From Lachnospiraceae bacterium (GTDB taxonomy: Bacteria; Bacillota; Clostridia; Lachnospirales; Lachnospiraceae): a DNA stretch of 64,000 nt. Positions 1 to 7,950 of the stretch are shown piece after piece; position 1 is the stretch's first letter, and every line of letters starts with the position of its first letter. The DNA is taken from positions 21,896 to 85,895 of the forward strand of contig JAFWCK010000031.1 of assembly GCA_017536965.1 (NCBI GenBank), read 5' to 3'. The notes beneath the pieces are model-generated. The model worked only from the letters and a program-made list of their open reading frames with translations, ran no database searches and was not told the DNA's origin. The translations under genes and the position numbers were made by a program.

Positions 1-554
1 AGAGGCTTTATTTCTATCTGGACGGGGATCCGGAGGCAGAGTGGAGCGGTGCGCTCCTGAAATTCTTCCGGGAAGTGTTTGCTGTGAACGGGCACCCACA
101 GGTGCTTCCGCCGGAGGAATCCTATGTGTTTACCCGTTTCGATTTTGCTTATAATGAAGGGGAAACGTTCTACAGCTATGGCAATATCCTGATGCCGGGA
201 AGGGATACGGATTATATTACCTGCCTGCACAAGTATGTCTGGTCTTTGGATGAGTCTGAGGAAGAAGACCTGACGATCATTGTCCCGGATGGCTATTTTG
301 CAAAGGTCAAGGAACTGGTGGAAGAGTGCAATCTCTATGAACTGACCAACTGGTCCATTATGCCGCCGACATTCCATCCTGGTGATGCTGATTATTACGG
401 ATTCACGCTGGAGACAGCGGATGGAAGACAGTTCAGCAGGTGGTATACGGGAGATGAGATCCCGCCGGAGATGAATGCGGTCAAGGAAAAGGTTGTTGCT
501 TTTCTGGATCCGGTCTTTGAAGAAGGCGAGGAGTATTCCGCTGATCTGGAATAG
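1..554 (+). CDS. C-terminal part of an unrecognised protein
   Basis: The frame is open from the left edge (first full codon at position 3) to a TAG at 552-554, so the gene begins outside the window. The visible 183 residues are acidic and rich in Tyr, Phe and Trp, with no Cys cluster, signal peptide or membrane segment. I do not recognise the family. A GTG at 75 could serve as a start but has no ribosome site and the frame continues upstream without a stop, so I treat the gene as partial. It is followed by an intrinsic terminator and is not part of the next operon. Confidence 0.75.
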   Translation, partial: RLYFYLDGDPEAEWSGALLKFFREVFAVNGHPQVLPPEESYVFTRFDFAYNEGETFYSYGNILMPGRDTDYITCLHKYVWSLDESEEEDLTIIVPDGYFAKVKELVEECNLYELTNWSIMPPTFHPGDADYYGFTLETADGRQFSRWYTGDEIPPEMNAVKEKVVAFLDPVFEEGEEYSADLE

Positions 555-618
555 CTGATTTATAACGAAATCTGTGTAACTGAATACCGCATATTGTTTT
601 AAAAATAATACAATAAAT

Positions 619-653
619 AGGCAACAAATTATATATTTTTGTTGCCTGTTTTA
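619..653 (+). terminator. Intrinsic terminator after the first gene
   Basis: GGCAACAAA (620-628) pairs with TTTGTTGCC (638-646) around a short AT-rich loop, followed by a T-rich stretch. It separates the partial gene from the iron-sulfur operon. Confidence 0.75.
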
Positions 654-684
654 ATATAATTGAAACTGGATTTTTACAACATGT

Positions 685-710
685 AATACATTTTTTACAT
701 TAAATGTATT
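685..710. promoter_or_regulatory. Inverted repeat in the promoter region of the NuoE/F/GltD-like operon
   Basis: AATACAT (685-691) and ATGTATT (704-710) form a perfect inverted repeat with a 12 bp gap, overlapping the presumed -35. A second inverted pair, ACATTAA (697-703) and TTAATGT (721-727), overlaps it. It could bind a dimeric regulator; it does not match the usual Rex site. The regulator is not known. Confidence 0.35.
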
Positions 711-721
711 GCCTGTATTAT
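694..721 (+). promoter_or_regulatory. Likely promoter of the NuoE/F/GltD-like operon
   Basis: TTTACA (694-699), 16 bp spacer, TATTAT (716-721). It lies about 50 bp ahead of the first gene in a very AT-rich gap, downstream of a terminator. Confidence 0.5.
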
Positions 722-774
722 TAATGTAATATTTTTATAAACAAGAAAGAAACAAGAAAGAAAGGAAAGACCCT

Positions 775-1266
775 ATGTGTGATTGCAAGGACGAAAAAGG
801 AAAAGCACTGGATGCAGTGCTGGATGAATACGGCAGAGACGCCGGAAGCCTTATCGGCATCCTGCAGAAAACGCAGGATATTTACGGTTATCTGCCATCT
901 GATGTGATCTATTATGTAGCGGCCCAGACAGGCACGACTCCGGCGAAGGTGATGGGTGTTGCAACCTTCTATACGCAGTTCCGTCTGGAGCCTGTCGGAA
1001 AGTATCTGATCATGCTGTGCAAGGGTACGGCCTGCCATGTCAACGGATCAGATCGTATTGAAGCGGCAATCACCAATGAATTGGGGATCCAGAATGGTGA
1101 GACCACAAAGGATGGTCTCTTCACGCTGAAAAACGTGGCATGCCTGGGATGCTGCTCCCTTTCTCCGGTCATGATGATCAATGAAGAAACTTTTGGCTCT
1201 CTGACGCCGGATAAGGCGGTTGAGATCCTGAATGAATTCAAAAAAAGGAAGGAGGAGATCGCATGA
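775..1266 (+). CDS. NuoE-like thioredoxin-fold [2Fe-2S] subunit of an electron-bifurcating transhydrogenase-type complex
   Basis: A 163-residue protein of the NuoE/HndA/HydC family, which carries one [2Fe-2S] cluster on a thioredoxin fold. The ligand pattern is visible: LCKGTACH in the middle and VACLGCCSLSP about 40 residues later. It has an N-terminal helical region with TQDIYGYLP, typical of the family, and the usual length. The start follows AAAGGAAAG with good spacing. It overlaps the NuoF-like gene by 4 bp (ATGA), so the two are translationally coupled. In the soluble enzyme it would relay electrons next to the FMN subunit. The family is certain; the complex it belongs to is inferred from the third gene. 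Confidence 0.92.
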   Translation: MCDCKDEKGKALDAVLDEYGRDAGSLIGILQKTQDIYGYLPSDVIYYVAAQTGTTPAKVMGVATFYTQFRLEPVGKYLIMLCKGTACHVNGSDRIEAAITNELGIQNGETTKDGLFTLKNVACLGCCSLSPVMMINEETFGSLTPDKAVEILNEFKKRKEEIA

Positions 1267-3014
1267 GAGTCGTAGTAGGACAGGGCAGCTGCGGTATTGC
1301 AGCCGGCGCAGGAAAAGTGTATAACGCACTGGCATCTCTACGGGCAAATCCTTCTGATTTTTCGCTGGAAACCACCGGATGCATTGGCATGTGCTTCCTG
1401 GAGCCGATCGTCGATCTTTACGAAGGTGAGGATTTAAAGGCAAGACTGGTCCATGTGGCAGAAGGCGACGCAGAAAAAATCGTTAACGCAGTTCTGCAGA
1501 ACAATCTGGATGAGCTGAAGCCAATGATGATCAGCGATGATGATGCATCGTTCCTTTCCCAGCAGACAAGGATCGCACTCCGCAACTGCGGCATCATCGA
1601 TCCGACCGATATCAACAGCTATAAAGCAAAAGATGGATATATGGCACTGGAGAAAGTGCTTAAGACCATGACCCCGGAAGAGGTCATCGAAGAGATCAAG
1701 GTTTCCGGACTGGCCGGACGCGGCGGTGCCGGATTCCCGACCTGGTTCAAATGGAACGCAGCCCGCGGCAGCGAGGGCGATGAAAAGTATCTGATCTGTA
1801 ACGCGGACGAAGGCGACCCGGGTGCCTTTATGGACCGTGCCGTCATCGAAAGCGATCCGCATAATCTGATCGAAGGTATGCTGATCGCGGCTTACGCCAT
1901 CGGCGCCAGCGAAGCGATCGTTTACGTCAGAGCAGAGTATCCGCTGGCAATCATCCGTCTGGAAAATGCCATTGCACAGGCAAAGGCAGAAGGCATTATC
2001 GGCGATGACATCATGGGCAGCGGTTTTTCCTGCAAGTTCCGTTATATGGCAGGTGCCGGCGCATTTGTATGCGGCGAGGAAACGGCCCTGATCGAATCTC
2101 TGGAAGGCAAGCGCGGTATGCCGCGTCTGAAACCTCCGTTCCCGGCAGCAGCTGGCTATAAGATGAAACCATCCAATATTAATAACGTGGAAACGTTTGC
2201 TAACGTGGCATGGATCATCAACAACGGCGGCGAAGCGTTTGCAGCTATGGGTACAGAAGGCAGCAAAGGAACCAAGGTCTTTGCACTGACCGGCAAGGTT
2301 AAACGCGGCGGTCTGGTGGAGATCCCAATGGGTGCAACGCTGCGTCATGTCATTTTTGATATCGGCGGAGGCATCCGTGAAGATAAGAAAATCAAAGCTG
2401 TACAGATGGGCGGCCCGTCCGGCGGATGTATTCCGGAGAGGCTCCTGGATACGGTGATCGATTATAAAGCTCTTTCCGCAACCGGCGCGATCATGGGATC
2501 GGGCGGTATGGTCGTAATGGATGAGAGCACCTGTATGGTCGGCATGGCCAAATTCTTCCTGGATTTCACATCCAAGGAATCTTGCGGAAAATGTGTGCAC
2601 TGCCGCATCGGCACCAGAAGAATGCTGGAGATCCTGACTCGTATTGTTGAGGGGAATGGAAAAGACGGCGACATCGAACTTCTGGAAGAACTCTGCAACG
2701 CGATCAAAGACGGCGCACTCTGCGGTCTGGGGCAGACAGCTCCGAACCCGGTGCTCACAACTATCCGGTATTTCCGCGATGAGTATGAAGCTCATATCAA
2801 CGACAAGAAATGTCCGGCTGGCGAATGTATGGATCTGCTGCATTACCGCATCGATCCTGAGAAATGTAAGGGATGTACGATGTGTGCACGGAACTGCCCG
2901 GTCAAAGCCATCAGCGGCGAGACCAAGAAGCCGCATGTGATCGATGAGTCCAAGTGCATCAAGTGCGGACACTGCATGACGCTTTGTAAATTTGATGCGA
3001 TCAGCGTAGAGTAG
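1263..3014 (+). CDS. NuoF-like FMN/NADH-binding subunit with N-terminal [2Fe-2S] and C-terminal 2[4Fe-4S] domains
   Basis: 583 residues, HndC/HydB type. Order of domains: thioredoxin-like [2Fe-2S] domain at about 1-90 (GQGSCGIAAGA, TTGCIGMCFLEP); NADH and FMN-binding NuoF core at about 110-400 (GRGGAGFPTWFKW, CNADEGDPGAFMDR); SLBB segment; [4Fe-4S] domain with ESCGKCVHCRIGT near 435; and a C-terminal ferredoxin with CKGCTMCARNCP and CIKCGHCMTLCK. This is the subunit that takes or gives electrons to NAD(H), and in bifurcating hydrogenases it is thought to be the site of bifurcation. It is the middle gene of a tight operon, 9 bp before the next gene. Confidence 0.93.
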   Translation: MRVVVGQGSCGIAAGAGKVYNALASLRANPSDFSLETTGCIGMCFLEPIVDLYEGEDLKARLVHVAEGDAEKIVNAVLQNNLDELKPMMISDDDASFLSQQTRIALRNCGIIDPTDINSYKAKDGYMALEKVLKTMTPEEVIEEIKVSGLAGRGGAGFPTWFKWNAARGSEGDEKYLICNADEGDPGAFMDRAVIESDPHNLIEGMLIAAYAIGASEAIVYVRAEYPLAIIRLENAIAQAKAEGIIGDDIMGSGFSCKFRYMAGAGAFVCGEETALIESLEGKRGMPRLKPPFPAAAGYKMKPSNINNVETFANVAWIINNGGEAFAAMGTEGSKGTKVFALTGKVKRGGLVEIPMGATLRHVIFDIGGGIREDKKIKAVQMGGPSGGCIPERLLDTVIDYKALSATGAIMGSGGMVVMDESTCMVGMAKFFLDFTSKESCGKCVHCRIGTRRMLEILTRIVEGNGKDGDIELLEELCNAIKDGALCGLGQTAPNPVLTTIRYFRDEYEAHINDKKCPAGECMDLLHYRIDPEKCKGCTMCARNCPVKAISGETKKPHVIDESKCIKCGHCMTLCKFDAISVE

Positions 3015-3023
3015 GAGGCCGTT

Positions 3024-5075
3024 ATGAGTGAGATTAAGATTATTATAGATGGAAAAGAATGTATCGGAAATCAGGGTGACACCATCCTCCAGATTGCTGA
3101 AAAGAACGGCGTTTATATTCCGACGCTTTGTAATGATGAGAGAGTCGCGCACTACGGCGCCTGCGGCGTATGTCTGGTAGAGGGCGAAGGCCTTCCAAAA
3201 CTGATGAGAAGCTGCTCTACGGTAGCGACAGACGGCTGGATCTTATATACTGATTCCGAACGTGTGACAATGGCAAGGAAGATCGCTCTGGAGCTTTTGA
3301 TGAGCGATCATGACGGCGACTGCAAAGGACCGTGCTCCCTTCGCTGTCCGGCAGGAACAGACTGTATGGCTTATGTGAAGGCTATCAGCAGAGGTGACTA
3401 TCATGATGCGGTACGTATTGTGAAAGAAAGATTTCCGCTGCCGGCTAGTATCGGGTCTGTCTGCCCTCATCCTTGTGAGCAGGACTGCAGAAGACAGTAT
3501 GTGGAGTCTCCGGTCTCCATCGCATACTTGAAGAGATTTGCCGGATTGAAGGACCTGGAAGAGAATCCTTATGTTCCGGAGATCGCGCCATCGACCGGCA
3601 AGAAGGTCGCGATCATTGGCGGCGGTCCTTCCGGACTGACGGCTGCTTTCCTTCTGAGACGGAAAGGCCACGATGTCACGATCTACGAAGCAATGCATAA
3701 AATGGGCGGTATGCTGTATTACGGTATTCCGGAATACAGACTGCCGAAAGATATTTTAGAAAAAGAAGTAAAACTGATCGAAGATCTGGGCATCCATATG
3801 AAGAACGGCATCCATGTCGGAAAGGATGTTACCTTTGAAGAGATCCGCAGAAGTGCGGATGCGACGATCGTTGCCATTGGCGCATGGAAATCTGCTAAGA
3901 TCGGATGCACGGGTGAAGATACAGAAGGCGTGATCGGCGCGATCGAATTCCTCCGCCGTGATGTACAGGGCATTCCGTATGACATCGGCGAAAATGTAGC
4001 TGTAGTAGGCGGCGGCAACGCAGCTATGGATGCCTGCCGTAGCGCTGTCCGTCTTGGGGCTAAGAACGTCTATGTTATTTACAGACGTACCAGAGATGAG
4101 ATGCCGGCAGCAGATGAAGAGATTGAAGAGTCCATCGAAGAAGGCGTTATCTATAAATTCCTGACCAATCCGTCCGAGATCATTTCCAAAGATGGACGGG
4201 TATCCGAGATCAAGCTGCAGGTTATGGAGCTGGGTGCTCCGGATGCGAGCGGCAGAAGAAGCCCGGTTCCTGTGGAAGGCGCTTTTGAAACACTGAAAGT
4301 GGATACTGTTATTGCTGCCATTGGTCAGCGGATCAATGCAGACGGTATGAACGTGAAGCTGAACCAGCGCGGCGTTATTGAGATCGATGAGGATTCCTTC
4401 TGCACCAACGTGGACGGTGTTTTTGCCATCGGTGACGCAGCACACAACAAGACGGGTATTGCTATTCAGGCTATCGGCGACGGCAACCGCTGTGCCGAGG
4501 TGGTGGACAGCTATCTGAAAGGAGAACTCAAACCATATAAAGCACCGTTTGTTTCCATCCGAAGAGATCTGGAGCAGGTGAAGGCAGAACTGGCAGCAAA
4601 AGAGCGCAAGCCGAGGATCAAGGTTCCGCTGCGCCCGGCTGAGGAACGAAAGAGGGACTTTGCTGATATCGTGATCAACTTGAGTGAAGAAGAAGTGATG
4701 AACGAGGCAAAGAGATGTCTGGAATGCGGCTGCCATGATTACGCAGAATGCTCGCTGATCAAATGTGCGAACTGCACCCCGATCGATCCGGGCCGTCTGG
4801 CCGGCAAGTTCCATCCAGGATTTGTGGAGACTAAACTGGTTTCCATCGAGCGGAATCAGCGGAAGTGCATCATGTGCAATCTGTGCGTGCGTACCTGCGA
4901 TGAAGTGGCAGGGAAGGGCATCTTAGGTCTGGTTGGCCGTGGATTTACCACTGTGATTCGTCCGGAATTTAATGATCCGGAAAAGATTGCCGGCTGCAAA
5001 GACTGCCTGAAGTGTGCAGAGGCCTGCCCGACGGGCGCATTGAAGATCCTGTCGGAAGTGAAAGTCGGATCATGA
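3024..5075 (+). CDS. NuoG-N / GltD-NfnB-like flavoprotein with C-terminal ferredoxin, catalytic subunit of a Stn-type transhydrogenase
   Basis: 683 residues in three parts. Residues 1-80 are a plant-type [2Fe-2S] ferredoxin (CNDERVAHYGACGVC). Residues about 95-560 resemble the glutamate synthase small subunit/NfnB: Cys-rich entry (GPCSLRCPAGTDC, CPHPCEQDC), FAD site VAIIGGGPSGLTAA, second nucleotide site VAVVGGGNAAMDAC and the DAAHNKTGIAIQA-type FAD end. Residues about 610-683 carry CIMCNLCVRTC and CKDCLKCAEACP. There is no [FeFe]-hydrogenase H-cluster region. Known Stn complexes (Sporomusa-type Nfn) join NuoE, NuoF and an NfnB-like protein and couple NADH, NADPH and ferredoxin. That function is inferred from architecture. 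GGAGG precedes the ATG. Confidence 0.85.
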   Translation: MSEIKIIIDGKECIGNQGDTILQIAEKNGVYIPTLCNDERVAHYGACGVCLVEGEGLPKLMRSCSTVATDGWILYTDSERVTMARKIALELLMSDHDGDCKGPCSLRCPAGTDCMAYVKAISRGDYHDAVRIVKERFPLPASIGSVCPHPCEQDCRRQYVESPVSIAYLKRFAGLKDLEENPYVPEIAPSTGKKVAIIGGGPSGLTAAFLLRRKGHDVTIYEAMHKMGGMLYYGIPEYRLPKDILEKEVKLIEDLGIHMKNGIHVGKDVTFEEIRRSADATIVAIGAWKSAKIGCTGEDTEGVIGAIEFLRRDVQGIPYDIGENVAVVGGGNAAMDACRSAVRLGAKNVYVIYRRTRDEMPAADEEIEESIEEGVIYKFLTNPSEIISKDGRVSEIKLQVMELGAPDASGRRSPVPVEGAFETLKVDTVIAAIGQRINADGMNVKLNQRGVIEIDEDSFCTNVDGVFAIGDAAHNKTGIAIQAIGDGNRCAEVVDSYLKGELKPYKAPFVSIRRDLEQVKAELAAKERKPRIKVPLRPAEERKRDFADIVINLSEEEVMNEAKRCLECGCHDYAECSLIKCANCTPIDPGRLAGKFHPGFVETKLVSIERNQRKCIMCNLCVRTCDEVAGKGILGLVGRGFTTVIRPEFNDPEKIAGCKDCLKCAEACPTGALKILSEVKVGS

Positions 5076-5109
5076 GGGTTTTGATTTAAACATATAAATA
5101 GAAATAACG

Positions 5110-5212
5110 TGAACTTGGGAGAGGGTTCCCAAATGGGGCGATATGAAGAAACTCTGGCGAGTTTCCCTGAACCGCTCAAAGCCGCGGGGCTCCCCCGACG
5201 GAACGTCGGGGG
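5110..5212 (+). other. Hairpin-rich stretch, possible structured RNA in the 3' region of the operon
   Basis: Three hairpins follow the stop codon: TTGGGA/TCCCAA (5115-5132), GAAACTC/GAGTTTC with a TGGC loop (5148-5165), and CCCCGAC/GTCGGGG (near 5193-5211), then a strong terminator. The last part (5170-5212) resembles a segment at 54253-54296 on the other strand. I do not recognise a known riboswitch or RNA family. Confidence 0.4.
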
Positions 5213-5219
5213 AAGCAAG

Positions 5220-5249
5220 GACCGGTGCTGATGCACCGGTCTTTTTTTT
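5220..5249 (+). terminator. Strong intrinsic terminator of the NuoE/F/GltD-like operon
   Basis: GACCGGTGC and GCACCGGTC pair around a TGAT loop, followed by eight T. It ends the three-gene operon and is directly followed by a repeat array. Confidence 0.9.
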
Positions 5250-5260
5250 GTTGATAAAAA

Positions 5261-5568
5261 TGCGTTCCGGGTTCGTTTCAGTAGCATGGGTTCGCTCAAG
5301 AGTGCGTTCTGGGTTCGTTTCAGTAGCATGGGTTTGCTCAAGAGTGCGTTCCGGGTTCGTTTCTGTGGTATGGATTTGCCTAAGAATGCATTCCGGGTTC
5401 GTTTTTATTCATAAACGATCGAAAAAAACAAACCCGAAACACAATTTCGGGTTCACCGGGAAAGAGAAAACGAACCCAAAACGCAATCTCGGGTTTGGCG
5501 AGGAAGAAAAAGCGAACCCAGAACGCAATCTCGGGTTTGGCGAGGGAAAAAAACGAACCCGGAACGTA
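5261..5568. repeat. Eight-copy repeat array, 42 bp register, four copies forward and four inverted
   Basis: A 15 bp core, TGCGTTCCGGGTTCG with small changes, starts at 5261, 5303, 5345 and 5387; its reverse complement starts at 5429, 5471, 5513 and 5554. Every step is 42 bp except the last (41), including the step across the change of direction. In the inverted copies the core is part of a small palindrome with AACCC and GGGTT ends. Between cores the sequence varies. It shares its core with the array at 17726-17997. It lies between a terminator and the mraZ promoter and holds no plausible gene. Confidence 0.9.
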
Positions 5569-5668
5569 TTCTCATTACGCTGAAAATGGCAAAAATGATC
5601 AGTCTAGCTTTTCTGCCGGAAATTCAAGAAAAAAATGAAAAAATAATGAAAAACTTCGCAAAAAGGTG

Positions 5669-5697
5669 TTGCTTTTTCAGTAATGTGGTAGTAAAAT
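5669..5697 (+). promoter_or_regulatory. Promoter of the mraZ division and cell wall cluster
   Basis: TTGCTT (5669-5674), 17 bp spacer, TAAAAT (5692-5697). The expected transcription start falls at about 5704, just at the MraZ boxes, so the leader before mraZ would be some 370 nt long. Confidence 0.75.
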
Positions 5698-5704
5698 TTC
5701 GGTA

Positions 5705-5744
5705 AAAGTGGTGAAAAGTGGGACTTAGTGGAGCAAAGTGGGAA
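5705..5744 (+). promoter_or_regulatory. MraZ operator: four direct repeats with 10 bp period
   Basis: AAAGTGGTGA, AAAGTGGGAC, TTAGTGGAGC and AAAGTGGGAA follow one another without gaps. MraZ proteins are known to bind arrays of GTGGG-type boxes spaced by 10 bp ahead of their own gene, so autoregulation is likely. The boxes start at the expected transcription start, a position that fits repression. Confidence 0.85.
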
Positions 5745-5900
5745 AGACTCACAGCATCAACACCGGTTATTTTTGCAAATGGTTGTCTATGGGTAAATGG
5801 CACGGCGCTCCTTAAGTTAAAGATTCGCGAGTGGAGACCTCGCTGTAAGATATACGACGCTTCGCGCCGATGCTGCATGCTGATGCACGTAAACAACGCG

Positions 5901-5993
5901 GCAAACAAACAAGACAGCAAACAAACAAGACAGCAAACAAACAAGACAGCAAACAAACAAGACAGCAAAAAACGACACAGCAAACAAACGACT
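5901..5993 (+). repeat. 16 bp tandem repeat in the mraZ leader
   Basis: GCAAACAAACAAGACA is repeated four times without change (5901-5964), then twice in shortened, altered form. The strand has almost no T or paired G, so this part of the leader RNA should be unstructured. It lies between the MraZ boxes and the mraZ ribosome site. Its role is not known. Confidence 0.9.
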
Positions 5994-6076
5994 TAACACA
6001 CAACAATTAACCAATTCATATACGACGCGCTTTGCGCTTAAGTATAAATTTGACGAATGTCGCTGGGAGGTAACAG

Positions 6077-6517
6077 GTGCCTACACAATTTATGGGTGAA
6101 TACAACCATTCCATAGATGCTAAGGGCAGGATCATAGTCCCTTCGAAATTCCGGGAACTGCTTGGTGAACGGTTCGTGGTAACGAAGGGTCTGGACGGCT
6201 GCTTGTGGGTTTTTCCGTCCGAAGAGTGGGAAAGCTTTTCCGAAAAACTCCGCAGCCTGCCTGTTGCCAATAAAGACGCCAGAAAATTCGTGCGGCATTT
6301 CATGGCTGGTGCCATGGACGCAGAACTGGACAAACAGGGACGGATCCTTCTTCCGCAGAACTTAAGAGATTTCGCGGAACTGGAGAAAGACATCACCATG
6401 GTCGGCACCGGAGCCAGAATCGAGATCTGGGATAAGAAAGCCTGGGAGAAGGGCTCCACCTACGACAATATGGATGATATCGCTGAACATATGGGAGAGT
6501 GGGGATTTGGAATTTAA
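6077..6517 (+). CDS. mraZ: Transcriptional regulator MraZ
   Basis: 146 residues with two SpoVT/AbrB-like halves, each holding the family DxxxR motif: DAKGR near residue 15 and DKQGR near residue 80. MraZ forms a ring and represses the dcw cluster by binding GTGGG boxes, which are present upstream at 5705-5744. The start is the GTG at 6077, six bases behind GGGAGG; the ATG at 6092 (MGEYNHSID) is the usual family start but would lie 21 bases from that site. The gene overlaps rsmH by 11 bp. Confidence 0.95.
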   Translation: MPTQFMGEYNHSIDAKGRIIVPSKFRELLGERFVVTKGLDGCLWVFPSEEWESFSEKLRSLPVANKDARKFVRHFMAGAMDAELDKQGRILLPQNLRDFAELEKDITMVGTGARIEIWDKKAWEKGSTYDNMDDIAEHMGEWGFGI

Positions 6518-7478
6518 ACACACGTCCGTTCTTCTGAATGAATGTCTGGAAGGTTTAAACATCCACTCCGACGGCATCTATGTAGATGGAACGCTTGGTG
6601 GCGGCGGACACTCCCTGGAAATTGTGAAGCGGCTGACAACCGGACGCCTGATCGGGATCGATCAGGACGCAGAAGCCCTTAAGGCAGCAGCCAAGCGGCT
6701 GGCCGGTTTTGAAGATAAGATCACCCTGGTGAAAAACAATTTCGTCAATATCCGAAAGATCCTTGATGAATTAAACATCGAAAAGGTCGACGGCATTCTG
6801 CTTGATATCGGAGTTTCCTCCTATCAGATCGACAATCCGGAACGCGGCTTTTCTTATAAAGAAGATGCTCCTCTGGACATGCGGATGGACCGCGACGGCG
6901 CGGTGAGCGCGAAAGACATTGTAAATACGTATTCCAAAGAAGACCTGGCAAGGATCATCCGAGAATACGGTGAAGAAAAATTCGCCAATAACATCGCCAA
7001 GCACATTGTAAGCGAAAGAGAGAAGAACGAGATCACAACGACGAAGCAGCTTTCCGATATCGTCGAGGCAGCAATCCCTGCATCGGTCAGAAAAGGTAAG
7101 AAAGGCTTCGCGAAGAAAACATTTCAGGCGCTCCGTATTGAAGTGAACGCGGAACTGGATGTTTTAAAGGATTCGATAGATGAGATGATCGATTCTCTGA
7201 ATCCGGGAGGAAGACTTGCAATCATCACCTTCCATTCCCTGGAGGACCGCATCGTCAAAAACGCATTCCGGACAGCTGAAGATCCATGTATCTGTCCGCC
7301 AAACTTCCCGGTCTGTACCTGCGGAAGAAAAAGCAAGGGATGCGTCGTAACTAAGAGGCCTGTCATTCCTTCTGATGAGGAATGTCAAAAAAATAAAAGA
7401 GCGAGCAGCGCAAAGCTGCGAGTGTTTGAACGAGGAAATGAGAGCGAGAACAATCAACAGCAGACCACAAATGAATAG
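6507..7478 (+). CDS. rsmH: 16S rRNA (cytosine-1402-N4)-methyltransferase RsmH (MraW)
   Basis: 323 residues. [10 protein letters not shown] at the N-terminus and the SAM loop GTLGGGGHS are typical of RsmH, which methylates C1402 in the decoding centre of 16S r[13 protein letters not shown] near the C-terminus is another family signature. I choose the TTG at 6507 (giving MEFKHTSV) because GGAGAG lies seven bases upstream and the family starts there; an ATG at 6474 would add eleven residues encoded within mraZ in another frame. The second gene of the dcw operon in nearly all bacteria. Confidence 0.93.
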   Translation: MEFKHTSVLLNECLEGLNIHSDGIYVDGTLGGGGHSLEIVKRLTTGRLIGIDQDAEALKAAAKRLAGFEDKITLVKNNFVNIRKILDELNIEKVDGILLDIGVSSYQIDNPERGFSYKEDAPLDMRMDRDGAVSAKDIVNTYSKEDLARIIREYGEEKFANNIAKHIVSEREKNEITTTKQLSDIVEAAIPASVRKGKKGFAKKTFQALRIEVNAELDVLKDSIDEMIDSLNPGGRLAIITFHSLEDRIVKNAFRTAEDPCICPPNFPVCTCGRKSKGCVVTKRPVIPSDEECQKNKRASSAKLRVFERGNESENNQQQTTNE

Positions 7479-7923
7479 CGTAGAGCGGATTTTTGCCGAA
7501 GGTAACACGGTCCGCAGAGGGGTGGAACCTGAGGTTGTGCGCATTCGTCTTCCGAAGGAGAGAACAGAAAGACAAAAGCAGGTGACACGGAAAGTGTCCA
7601 GACAGAAAAAGATGATCAACTTTTTCCTGATCTGTGCCGCAGCTGTCTTACTCGTAGCTTTGTGCGTGGCGATGCTTGGCATCGCAGGAGAAAACAACGG
7701 ACTGAAGCGGGAAATCAACGTACTGGAGGCTCAAGTCTCTGAGCTGAAAGCCCAGAATGATTCCAGACAGTACGACCTGAACAGTGCCGTGGATCTGAAC
7801 TACGTCGTACAGGTTGCGACAACGGAGCTTGGCATGGTCCGAAGCACCTCGGGACAGATCCGAACCTATGATTCGTCCGAATCTGAATATGTTCAGCAAG
7901 TAGCAGAAATACCAACTAACTAG
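7438..7923 (+). CDS. ftsL: FtsL/DivIC-like septum protein
   Basis: A small bitopic protein: basic cytoplasmic part, one membrane segment ([20 protein letters not shown]) and a coiled-coil outside with [16 protein letters not shown]. The position between rsmH and the class B PBP is that of ftsL, whose product forms the FtsLBQ complex that activates septal wall synthesis. The start is uncertain: 7375 would overlap rsmH by about 100 bp without a ribosome site; 7438 and 7471 are both possible, the latter overlapping the rsmH stop as ATGAATAG. Sequence conservation in this family is low, so the call leans on context. Confidence 0.75.
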   Translation: MRARTINSRPQMNSVERIFAEGNTVRRGVEPEVVRIRLPKERTERQKQVTRKVSRQKKMINFFLICAAAVLLVALCVAMLGIAGENNGLKREINVLEAQVSELKAQNDSRQYDLNSAVDLNYVVQVATTELGMVRSTSGQIRTYDSSESEYVQQVAEIPTN

Positions 7924-7933
7924 TTGGTATTTC
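7906..7933 (+). other. Perfect 12 bp hairpin across the ftsL stop codon
   Basis: The arms 7906-7917 and 7922-7933 (GAAATACCAACT and its complement) close on the four-base loop AACT, which overlaps the TAG stop. No T run follows, so it is not a standard terminator. A TATAAT lies at 7937-7942 with no clear -35. It may protect the 3' end of a processed transcript or hold back ribosomes before the PBP gene. Confidence 0.6.
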
Positions 7934-7950
7934 GTGTATAATAGATTTGT

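Noticed and set aside
1434..3152. A long minus-strand frame of 572 codons
   Set aside because: It lies opposite the NuoF-like gene with no family features; a shadow of codon bias.
775..5075. [FeFe]-hydrogenase operon (HndABCD/HydABC)
   Set aside because: NuoE- and NuoF-like genes are present, but no H-cluster motifs occur; the third subunit is GltD/NfnB-like instead.
5143..5583. A 146-codon frame across the terminator and first repeat array
   Set aside because: It crosses a strong terminator and its sequence is only the translated repeat.
5718..5996. A 92-codon frame through the mraZ leader and its 16 bp repeats
   Set aside because: The frame ends in low-complexity Lys/Gln/Thr repeats, has no ribosome site and overlaps the MraZ boxes.
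7375..7437. Upstream start for the FtsL-like gene at 7375
   Set aside because: It would overlap rsmH by about 100 bp without a ribosome site, and the extra residues are not typical of the family.
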